Below, in pieces: positions 11,701 through 20,463 of a stretch of DNA of 64,000 bases. Source of the stretch: Leptobrachium leishanense. Its lineage: Eukaryota; Chordata; Amphibia; Anura; Megophryidae. The first letter of the stretch is position 1, and every line of letters starts with the position of its first letter. Position numbers and translations under genes: made by a program. The stretch spans positions 682,001-746,000 of the forward strand of contig CM019066.1 of NCBI GenBank assembly GCA_009667805.1. Direction: 5' to 3'. The notes beneath the pieces are model-generated. The model saw only the letters and a list, made by a program, of their open reading frames with translations. It searched no databases and was not told the DNA's origin.

Positions 11701-12012
11701 CAGAAGATATAGTGACGGTGGTGGTGGAGGAGGAGGTGGATGAGGAAGAGGAAGAGGAAGGGGAGTCGGAGACACAGGAGGCCGCCAGCACTGGTATATA
11801 TAGTGTTATATTTTTTAAAGAGTTTCAGTCAAAAATATAACCTGCTTCACTTTTACTTACTGTATTCCTTCTTTCATTTATTGGATTTATTTATATCAGC
11901 CGGAGAAGCCAGACCTGACAGGTCCAGCATCAGGAGGGCAATAGACGAACTGGAGGCAATAAAATACCACATCACTGCCAGAATAGAGTTGCTCCGGGGC
12001 CAGCTTGAGTGA
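8795..12012 (+). CDS. Myb/SANT-like DNA-binding protein, five-exon gene (copy B)
   Basis: Predicted exons are 8795-9140, 11274-11372, 11511-11594, 11698-11793 and 11900-12012 (TGA). All introns are phase 1 with GT-AG signals, and the joined 245-codon frame is open. ATG 8795 has a good start context (CACCATGA). Exon 1 holds the Myb/SANT-like domain (TFMEMVELVRIF, KYDYDCRKGPYRSKNN, LRKRWSDLK). Exons 2-4 are Gln/Ala-rich, then acidic (runs of Glu). Exon 5 encodes a basic segment and a short amphipathic helix. The exon 3 acceptor is an AG-CAG pair, so one residue may vary. Intron 1 (2.1 kb) has taken in SINE and other repeats. The exon boundaries match copy A while the proteins differ substantially, which suggests both stayed under constraint for some time. 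Function is inferred as a transposon-encoded DNA-binding partner. Confidence 0.75.
9760..10130. repeat. SINE-like sequence with tRNA-type B box, inside intron 1 of copy B
   Basis: Around 9905-9925, GGGCTCGATCCCAGC resembles a Pol III B box and is followed by AGAGCACCTCTCCA and TTGGGCAAGACA, words shared with 36680-36750. It is framed by inverted copies of a CCAGGAAGGATACATTGAG-type motif (about 9771 plus, about 10060 minus), which also occurs near 10840-10860 on the minus strand. It is not a functional tRNA gene. Confidence 0.5.
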
Positions 12013-12176
12013 CTGAACCTGCCCTGGACATTATGCGGTGGAAGTCCTCCTGGAGGCTCTCTGAGTGACCACTCCAGCCTCCTCCTCCCTCCCTATATTC
12101 ATTGTTAATTTTTATTTATTTGTTTATAGTGTTCTTGTTGTAACGGTTTCCCTGTTGGGCAGTTTTTCCTATTGTA

Positions 12177-12182
12177 AATAAA
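12177..12182 (+). promoter_or_regulatory. Putative polyadenylation signal of Myb-like gene B
   Basis: AATAAA lies about 165 bases after the copy B stop, in sequence homologous to the copy A signal region (GTTGGGCAGTTT upstream, TCCTGTTTGTGTGCGTTGC downstream). Confidence 0.5.
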
Positions 12183-13421
12183 TGTTATATTTTTATATAT
12201 TCTCCTGTTTGTGTGCGTTGCTTTTCCTTACTTAATAAGTTAAATATGTATTGCTTGGTTTCCACACTGTTAAAATTATATGTACATAAATTTGACATTT
12301 CTATGGACACTTTGTCATAAATTTGTCAACATATTTATGGCCATGAATGTGTCTGTGACTGTGCACACTAAAAATGAGCTCAGCACAGAGGCGGGAAAAG
12401 CCTCAGCAGCGAAAGGGTTAATTAAAAAAACACGATAGAATCGCCAGAATTATCGTATCGACAGAATGAATTATCGGATCCGAAAAAACAAACCAAAAAT
12501 TTATTTAAAAAAATATATAAAGTAGTATTAAAAAAGTAAACCATATAGTAGTTTTCATCAAAACGAATAGAGTAACAGCTTTGATACGAGAACAGACGTT
12601 ACGAACAAACGGAAAGTTCCGAAAAACGAAAAATGGGCAATATACCGAAAACCATGTACAATTCAGAGAAACGAAAAGTTCCGAAAAACGAAAAATGGGC
12701 GATATGCCGAAAACCATGTACAATTCCGAAAATACGAAAATTTTCCGAAATAACGAAAAGTCGATACAGAAACCTAGTAAAGTTACCCGAAAATACGAAA
12801 AATGGTCGATATTCCGAAAAATAAATGTACCCGAAAACCGAATCGAAACAGAAAGCAGTCGAAACGAACCGAATTGAAAAGTTTAAAAATTCGAAAAATC
12901 GAATCGAAAAAAAAAATCGGTGCACATCCCTATTGAACAGTACCCGGGTACCACACACACACATATACACCTTTTACATTCCGGGACTTAACCTGTGCAG
13001 GACTCATTCTGTTACGAATCGGAACGGGGGTTAAAGAGAAAAGATACGTTCCGAAATTATATTTTTCTCTTTTCCGCTGCGCGTTTACCGCAATACGAAG
13101 GGATTGTATGTTTTGGGTTTCGCTACGTGTCCCCTTTTTCTGAACTATCGGGAAATTGCATCTCTTATGTTCGGTTGCGAATATTTTATTTTCCGAAAAA
13201 CGAAGCCTCGTGTTTCGTTTCTTTTCCGCTACGCGTTTTACCGTGATACGAAAATACTGTAATAATACTTGTGAATACCGTGTTTCAACATCTGCTCAAT
13301 ATTTTAGTAAACTATTTAAATGATAAAAACTCACAACTGTGTTGGAGTATATTTATTCCCTAGTGCGGGGAGACTGACCCGTGGTTCATTTTCAGCGGCT
13401 CCTCCGGGAGTGAGCGCTACA

Positions 13422-13950
13422 CATCATACAATGTCCTTCAGAGCATAGAAGATAAAAGGTATCAGTTACTTGATTTTTCTTTGGCCGTGCCCTGTTGGCT
13501 GGCCTTTTTAATCGGTTGGCCGTTCGGTTTAAAATTTTGGCATCACGTTCAATCGAGTTCTTTCATTAACCTTACAAGTTTATTATACCTAACAAACTAC
13601 ACAGGTGGAGTTATCGCCTTATCTCAAATGCTTGTCAACATAAGTATTTAGGAATATTTGCAAATATATGGAGATATCTAGATGATGGTTTTAAGACAAA
13701 ATCCATCGACATTTCACTTTACCTTGATGTTTTGTGTACAAGGTATATTTATTCAAAATTTAAATTATTTAAAAGTACAACTGACAACGTCTGTCTTTAA
13801 GTCTCCAACTATGATGCTGTATTTGGATTAAACGGTTTTGATAATTTAGCATTGAATGATAACAGATACTCAACTTGTATTATCAAACAAAACGTAGCCT
13901 CAGCTCCCAAGCATACAATAACAAGTTTCTTGATTTTGGTTTTTTTCTAG
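13422..13950. other. Unassigned AT-rich sequence upstream of the protease remnant
   Basis: No convincing frame or repeat was recognised. It may contain earlier exons of the protease-like gene, but none can be supported. Confidence 0.3.
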
Positions 13951-14217
13951 TTAAAATGCTGTGGGCTGCTGAGGAGGACGGCTCAGTGGAAGATCTTGTG
14001 GGACCTTACACTCTGTAGGTTTCTTCGTTCCATACACTGCGTGGAACAGAGTGGCTGTCTGATGAGGTAAGAGAGTACACGGTTTTCTAAATTTGTTTTC
14101 ATTTTTTACAATGCAGGTTATTGATGCATATATGCATCATCTTACTGAAAAGATACAGGCAAGTGTCAATTATATGTATACATGTTTGTTGCATAGTTAT
14201 TTTGCATTATAACTATT

Positions 14218-14970
14218 AAAGGATTATTCAATAAGATGAACATGACACCAAATTGCACTGAACAGTGAATTTCTAAGTAAGGTTCAATTTCATGGCAGTT
14301 CGTCTATTCAGAAAGCTGTCAATTCGCCAAATATTGGCAAAATACAGTGTAATTCGGCAGCAGTGAAATTGTTCCATAGAGAAGTAATGGTCAATCTATT
14401 CACAGAACGCCGAACTGCACTGAAATGTTGGCGAAATGCCCAGATTTTCAGTGGTTCAGTTCGACAAGTTTAAACAGGCGAATCCCATAGGATTCAATGT
14501 TGAATAAAAAGTAAGAACTGCTTATTCTTGTCAGCAAATAGCCTTTTTCATTTTTAAATTTTCTATTTCTGTTATTTTTAAAATTTGGATTTTCCATTTT
14601 TTAAAACGGGGTTTTTATTCATTAACCGACCGTTTTATAGGACCTTATTTCCAAGCATTTTATTTTTTTTAAACACCTTTTTTAAAATAACAGAGTTGGG
14701 GGGGCGGGGGTTTTATTGAACGACGGCTTATCTACTATTTTCTGCGTTATGCCATGGAGAGTTCAGCGCATTGTCGGCTGTCTTTGGCTTTCGGCAGGAT
14801 GATTGGAGTTTGGCGGGTTTGGGCAGATCTCGTTCGTGCACTTCGGAAACCCTGCGGTGAATAGTGAATTCAACGCAGGATCTGTGAACTGAAATCACCG
14901 AAGTGCGCCGAAGGAGAGGGCACCAAAATTTGGCTGCAATTCCATGGCTCTATGAATAACCGCTTTAATA
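14218..14970. mobile_element. Short inverted-repeat element with GGTTATTCA-type ends
   Basis: The left end reads AAAGGATTATTCAATAAG; the right end, reversed, reads TAAAGCGGTTATTCATAGAG. Similar GGGGTTATTCA termini occur near 450, 18575 and 25700. It has no coding potential and lies in an intron of the protease remnant. Confidence 0.5.
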
Positions 14971-15065
14971 TTTTTTTAAACAGGAACCCTTTCACCACCT
15001 GTGTGCTGTAGTTTCAACCGCATTGTTTTGTGGACAGATCCAAAGACTTGGAAAGGTTGGTTACT

Positions 15066-15640
15066 TAGAAACATAGAAAATGTCGGCAGATAAGAACCTT
15101 TCGGCCCATCTAGTCTGCCCAATTACATGGATACTTAACCTGGATTTATCTTTTGTTTAGGATAGCCTTATGCCTATCCCATGCTTGCTTAAATTCAATT
15201 ACTGTTTTGGCCTCTACCACATCAACTGGAAGACTGTTCCATGTATCCACCACCCTCTCAGTAAAATAATGCTTCCTGATGTTACTTTTAAACCTTTGCC
15301 CCTCTAAGACTATGTCCTCTTGTTTTGCTACTTTGTTTCCTTTTAAATATACTCCCTTCCTCTACCTTGTGGATTCCCTTTACGTATTTAAATGTTTCTA
15401 TCATATCTCCTCTGTCTCGTCTTTTTTCCAAGCTGTACATGTTAAGATCATTAAGCCTTTCCTGGTAACTTTTCTCCTTCAAGCCGTACACCATTTTAGT
15501 AGCCCTTCTCTGAACTCTCTCTAAGATGTCTATATCCTTCTGGAGATACGGTCTCCAGTACTGCACACAGTACTCCAAGTGAGGTCTCACCAGTGCTCTG
15601 TACAGTGGCATGAGCACTTCCCTTTTCCTACTTTTCCTTC
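15066..15640 (-). mobile_element. CR1 LINE 3' fragment
   Basis: On the minus strand the frame 15617-15288 encodes the end of a CR1 reverse transcriptase (LYRALVRPHLEYCVQYW, RVQRRATKM, LEKRRDRGDMI). It is followed by the 3' UTR with GGCCCATCTAGTCTGCCC, read in reverse, near 15100. It is a different CR1 subfamily from the copies at 20.5 and 39 kb. Confidence 0.85.
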
Positions 15641-15682
15641 TCCTACTGCTAATACCTCTCCCTTCCTATACTTGTCACTATA

Positions 15683-15942
15683 AGGCCCCCGGCACACGAG
15701 CGTTTTGAGAGCATGGAAGGAACGTCCGTGAAAGTGGACGTTCCTTCCATTCTCTGTGCTCAGCGTACAAAGCGCGATTCTCCTATGGAGAATCGCGCTT
15801 TGTATACTTTCAGCGTCCGTTTAGCTTTTTGACGGGGAGGCCGTTTTCACGTCCGGTGGAGGGCTTTCCCCGTCAAAAACCCACGGACGCAGGGAAGTGC
15901 GGGCGCACATGAGGCAAAAATACGCTCGTGTGCCGGGGGCCT
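15683..15942. mobile_element. MITE with AGGCCCCCGGCACACGAGCG ends, TA duplication
   Basis: The 20-bp ends are perfect inverted repeats and TA flanks both sides, as in Tc1/mariner-type elements. Two internal hairpins (around GGAAGGAACGTCC and ACAAAGCGCGATTCTCC) would make a multi-armed fold. Confidence 0.8.
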
Positions 15943-16699
15943 TACAGCTATAAGTATAAATTTTTCTACATATAATATAAAAATGTTACTAACTTGCCTC
16001 TACAACTATTCTATAGATGAAGATTCCAGTTAAAGATCTTTGGATTTGCCCTGTAAACACTGGATTCTAGTGGTATTTATAATTGAACAAAGTTCATTTA
16101 TGTTATTGTGCATGATTAGGATGTTATTATGTTCTGCATACAGATCTTGAATGCATCTGCTGTATTAATTAAAAATATGAATGTTATCAATAAACTTGTG
16201 TAATTTCTCAAATTTCTTTTACTTAGATTGTTATCATGTCAGAGCAGGTCCTTGTGTTGATGGACCCTATGGGAAATGAAACAGCCCATCATTCTCCGTT
16301 GCTACACAACTGGAGGTAACTGTGCGTTTGACTCTGAAAGTTTTAACTTAACAAACATGCACCCAAGTTTTAATTTAAACTTTTTTCTTTTAAATGGTTT
16401 ATTCATGAAGAACTACAAGCTGAACGACCCGAAACAACAGTGGAAAACATGGATAATGCATCACAGCAACCAACAGGATTCCAGTAGCTGTGGTGTTTTA
16501 ATCTCAATGGTAAACGGTTTTGTACTATTGTTTCACCCATTTATAATTAATGTTATTTGCTGTTACAAATGTTATATGTTATTTAACAGTTTGCCAAAGA
16601 TTTCCTTCAAACTAGAACCATCAGTGCAGTGAAGACATCTCCGGAAGCTGTGACGAATGCACGACTGGAAATTGCTTGTGCCCCACTACAGTATAAAAG

Positions 16700-17586
16700 G
16701 TAAATTACAACTACCAGCCACTTTAGGTACACATTCCTAGAATTGACTAAAAACCGCAGGGTCCTCGAAGTGCGACGAACATGGAGCTGCTGAATGCCGC
16801 TGCAAGCTGCTGAACTGGCCGCCGCAAACCATCGAACATTATGCAGAACCCACCAAACTCACAAAATAAAGGAACTCTCCTATTATCCTAATAATAGCAC
16901 TAAAAATACATTAAAATGTGTGTAAACAATTAAACGGTCTTTAAAAATTTTTTTACAGGTCTATCACAGAATAAAAAAAAGCTTTAGAAAAATATATATG
17001 TACTTGAGGTAATCCATGATACATATATTAATAAAGAAAATACAAACAAATATGGCAATTTTCTCATTGCCTAACCGACTACCTCGTGTCGGGTTTTTTT
17101 TCTATTCCTTATTGATTTCATTGTTGTATTTCGTTAATAAATACTTTATAATGTACACGGCTCCAATGCTTTCTTCGTAGTTTGCGATTGCTGCATTTCC
17201 ATGCATGTATTTAGTTTCGAGAACACTTCATAATTCTTGTTCATGCTTGTGTTCTCCTTCTAGCCACAGGTAGGAGGCAGCATCGCTTTAGGCGCTGGGT
17301 CCACATTCTCTATATCCTCCATCTTGGATTCACAAGCGTAATCCCAGTTGATGCGGAAGCAAGTCATGTGAGAGGTTACAGCCAGTATGTTCCGCTGGAA
17401 TTAGAAAGAGGTGACAGAGAATATTTTTTGCCATTGAATCCTATAGGCTGTCTAACTGAATCACTTCTCTATGGGGCAATATCTCTATAACTATACAATT
17501 CACTATTAACTATACAATTCAGCTTTTTCATGTAAACTTGTATCAGATCGTTCCGGCATCGTCCTATAAATATCATTTAAATGATT
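16700..17586. other. No supported gene
   Basis: AT-rich DNA with the short conserved-looking stretch AGCCACAGGTAGGAGGC near 17260. No open frame, LINE domain or clear inverted repeat was recognised. Confidence 0.4.
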
Positions 17587-17591
17587 AAGAT

Positions 17592-18374
17592 TGTCACGTC
17601 TCAGCCTTGCCCCCTGCTGGTGGTAGCAGGGATTCCTGTTTGTTTTTGTTTTCAGGCTGCAGGCCATCTGTTGGGCTTATTGGTCTGCGGTCACATGACT
17701 TGTTCTGCCCTATATGTAGGCCCAGGATTCCCCTTGGACCAGGATAGACCTTATTCTACCTAGTTCCTGTGCGCTATATCATTGTTCCTCTTGTTCTGAC
17801 TACCCGTGTATGACCTCTGGCTCTGGTGTTTGATTCCTCTCTTGCCTGACCCCTGTTGTATTTCTGATATCCTGTGTATGACCTTTTGCTTGGAATTTTG
17901 GACCTCTTTTATAACCTTGTCTGTTTTATGTATTATTGTGTTTCTGAAAGTTGTAGCTGTTTTCGTTCAGCAGACATCTGGCCACGAAGCCAGCTTGCTG
18001 TTGAGTGGCACTCAGGGCTTTGTCTGTGCTCCCTGGCTGGGAGTGTCTGGTTCATCAGTCTGTATTATTGTATCAGTATTGAGCGCTGCCCTGCAGCTTA
18101 CACAATTCATTCTGTCTTGCCAAATACCTTCTAGTTCTAAAGCTCAAGTTTTGCTTTCCTCTATATTGTTGGGTGCTTTAAGTTATCCATTGGTCTCAAC
18201 CTTTGGAGCTTGGTAGCCTGTTAGTTCTCCAGTATTACTCCTTGGATTCTAAGTATAGTCTGAAGGTGTTGTGCTTGATTCTGTTACTGCCTGTTTACCA
18301 CATACCTGCCCTAAAGGCTTCAACCTCCGCAGATTGGGGGCTCCCCATCACCCTATTGGGGGCTCGCCATTACA
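17592..18374. repeat. Solo LTR with AAGAT target duplication
   Basis: The segment begins TGTCACGT and ends ATTACA. The 5-bp word AAGAT flanks it at 17587-17591 and 18375-18379. Its length of 783 bp and lack of retroviral-type genes on either side suggest a solo LTR left by recombination. Hydrophobic frames inside are not considered genes. Orientation was not determined. Confidence 0.7.
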
Positions 18375-18379
18375 AAGAT

Positions 18380-18570
18380 CGCTAATCTGTTGCAGTCGCA
18401 AAAATCGTCTGAAGTCGGCAAAAATCGTCTGAAGTCGTGCGATGGTGGTCGGATGCAGTGGATGAGGAATGATTCACTGCATGTTGTGGGATCGGTCGGA
18501 CGACTTCAGACAATATCGGATGATCTCACCATCGCAGGAATACGCTGCCAGTGAACGGCCAGCCTAAGGG
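18380..18570. repeat. Short repeat with tandem TCGTCTGAAGTCG motif
   Basis: AAAAATCGTCTGAAGTCG appears twice in a row (about 18402 and 18420), and a partly complementary GACGACTTCAGAC follows near 18500, so the stretch can fold back. The GGCCAGCCTAAG end resembles MITE ends seen elsewhere. Confidence 0.5.
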
Positions 18571-18599
18571 AGTTATTAAGGGGGTTATTTAAAGAGTGC

Positions 18600-19400
18600 G
18601 CCAGTGTTTGTCGAAGTTGCATACATTGACATTTCAGAAAAGCCATTTTCACAGAGCAGTTTCTCCTGTGACCTTTTTTTTAAAAGTGTTACACAGCAAT
18701 CTGTGACAGTGTTTGCAACTTTGGCAAACAACGTGGCTCTTTGACAAACTCCCTGTGATGACATTCATGGCCCAGCATGTAGTACTACTATATCGCTCAA
18801 CATCGTGAACAGAACAAAACATTAAGACTAGAATCCACAAGACGACATGAAGGTGAGATGCTCACCGTCTCACAGCTCTTCTATACACTCAAAGGTGACC
18901 TCAAACTGGAAAGGGTTCAATGGCAGGGGTTAATCCGGGACAACCACGTTTAGGATCTGTACCTTCGCCAAGAGAAAAATGACTATTTAAAAAGACATGG
19001 TAAAAAGAAACAGATCATTCCCAGGATGTGTGTGAACTGTACTGGACATTGTCATTGCAGGGTTAACAAGATTTGCTTTATTTCATTGCAGAGTCTCAGT
19101 TTCATGTTACTGTCCACTGGTTTCAGGGTCAACTGTGATTTACAGTCTATGTGACAGTACTGTCCCTTTAAATCTTGCCCTGCTCGGGAACTCTTTGTGC
19201 ATGGACTATGCAGAGGATACGCTTGCGCAGGGGGAACAGATTGGCTCTTTTTTATTCCCTGGGCCAGGACGCGCATGAGGGCATCATGTATTTTCCGTCT
19301 GGGCGCACGCTTCTCCGACGGCTCGGAGGTCCGCGTGCGCATGCGCAATAGGATACAGTGTTGTGTCGGGTTTTGATGACGTCAATGCGGTGCGCCAGTC
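18600..19400. other. No supported gene
   Basis: Mixed sequence that becomes GC-rich at 19260-19390, with GCGCATGCGCAATAGG and TGACGTCA. This could be an old promoter for the exon at 19.4-19.6 kb, but there is no further support. Confidence 0.35.
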
Positions 19401-19415
19401 GCCTGGTTTTCCAAG

Positions 19416-19599
19416 ATGGCTGCTTTGTTCTTTAAAAATTGTGCATTTTTCCCTAATATTCTTTTTTCATCTCTCATGACAGCATCAGGGGCATCGGAGT
19501 CAGCTGTCGAGCCACCCCCACCCTCACCAGAACCCCAGGAACTGGCAGATCTGGATCCGCAGCCGACCCTGGCAGAGAGATTTGCGTCTCTGGCGTCTT
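19416..19599 (+). pseudogene. Exon 1 region of a decayed multi-exon gene
   Basis: ATG 19416 sits in CCAAGATGGCTGC, a good start context just after the GC-rich TGACGTCA region. The frame encodes a hydrophobic start, then ASGASESAVEPPPPSPEPQE and LAERFASLAS, and ends at a GTAAGT donor (19600). A CAG acceptor-like site at 19490 is an alternative exon start. The Pro/Glu-rich composition resembles linkers of transposon-encoded Myb-type proteins. No domain was identified. Confidence 0.4.
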
Positions 19600-20463
19600 G
19601 TAAGTTTCCCTTTGCAAACACTCCTCAGAAATTAACACTTTTACAGAGGGTGGCTGTTGCCCATTGGGGGTGGCTTAAGACTGGTGAGGCGTACAGGTAC
19701 ACCTCACCAGAAGATGCTGTACACTGTGCAGGCCGCTGATTCCAGAACGCCCTGACATGTGGTGCCCGTCATAGACCGCAGTGGGTCGGCCAGAGTTCAG
19801 GCTGTCCAACTGCAGTCTATGGTGCAGTGTGTGACAAGGTGTCAAGGCAGCCCAATGAAGACAGCAGGGTGTACATGTATGCCCTGTGTCTTCACAGCCC
19901 TCCTGACACGAGGAGGCCATAGCACATCCTGCAGCAGAAAGGATAACAGTCTTTGCACAATTGCTACAAACCGTGCTGATGTCCCAAGGCGCCCAGCAGC
20001 ATAGTCCTCGCTGCTTGCTGGCCGGGCGCCGAATGAAAAAGGGAATCCCAGCATGTGAGATGCCGGGGCAGAGCCGGGTGCAATGTCGTGGCACCGCCAG
20101 GTTTAACACCACAGTCAATGCATTCCAGCATAGCCCTAGCGTGGTTTCTCAACCCCTTTGCACTACCTTTTGTATTTAGTGATTTCTCCGGTATACTGAC
20201 CCCTGGCTAAAGACCTGTTACATTCGCGCTGGCGCTCACCCCAGATTAGCGTAGTTTGGATCTTTATGGACAGATTTCTCTGATACGTGTCTTGATAACA
20301 GTAGACACTGCAACACCTAGCACTCCCAGCTAGGTGAAACAGAACACTATAAACCACTCCGCATCAAATGGTTTGTGACCAAGTGTTTACTGAGTGAAAG
20401 CACTTTATATACAGACAGATATAGTGTATGGAGACATGCATAATACTTGGTTTATCAGAGGCG

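Larger units (their letters stand above)
1254..12932. mobile_element. hAT-like composite element, 11.7 kb, flanked by TTGAACAG
   Basis: The left end begins TAGGGATGTGC at 1254 and the right end finishes GCACATCCCTA at 12932, an 11-bp perfect terminal inverted repeat. The same 8 bases, TTGAACAG, flank it at 1246-1253 and 12933-12940. An 8-bp duplication with a TAGGG-type terminus is typical of the hAT superfamily. Internally there are two related halves. Half A (1254-6050) has its own diverged right end, GCACAAGCCTA, at 6040-6050. Half B (about 7590-12932) has no clear left end. The two right-end regions (about 5690-6050 and 12420-12932) are homologous. No transposase frame was found, so movement would need a helper. 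Confidence 0.7.
663..13421 (+). repeat. Putative 3' LTR split by the hAT-like composite
   Basis: The sequence starting TGTAGCGC at 663 and the sequence ending GCGCTACA at 13421 form inverted TG...CA ends as in LTRs. With the composite (1254-12932) and one copy of its duplication left out, the LTR would be about 1.07 kb. The integrase end upstream supports a 3' LTR. AT-rich DNA around 13260-13320 could hold the polyadenylation region. The matching 5' LTR is outside the window and the polypurine tract is not obvious. Confidence 0.45.
13951..16699 (+). pseudogene. Ulp1/SENP-like cysteine protease gene, decayed, multi-exon
   Basis: Candidate exons are 13951-14066, 14117-14158, 14984-15055, 16017-16070, 16227-16315, 16411-16509 and 16590-16699. 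They encode in order EWLSDE, then VIDAYMHHLTEKIQ; CAVVSTALFCG; DLWICPVNTG; QVLVLMDPMG; then NQQDSSSCGVLIS; then FAKDFLQTR. This is the order of the Ulp1 (C48) fold: WLxDxxI helix, PVN strand before the catalytic His, Asp region, and the Gln plus Cys of QxxSxxCG. Damage includes TAG at 14016, a stop replacing the expected His-Trp after 16068, and a phase clash before the exon at 16411. The GC-AG intron after 14158 is unusual. A CR1 fragment and two MITEs lie in the introns. Ulp1-type proteases occur both in host SUMO pathways and in DNA transposons; the source is undecided. Confidence 0.65.

Noticed and set aside
17806..18216. 136-codon hydrophobic frame
   Set aside because: It lies wholly in the solo LTR, shows no domain and has poor start context.
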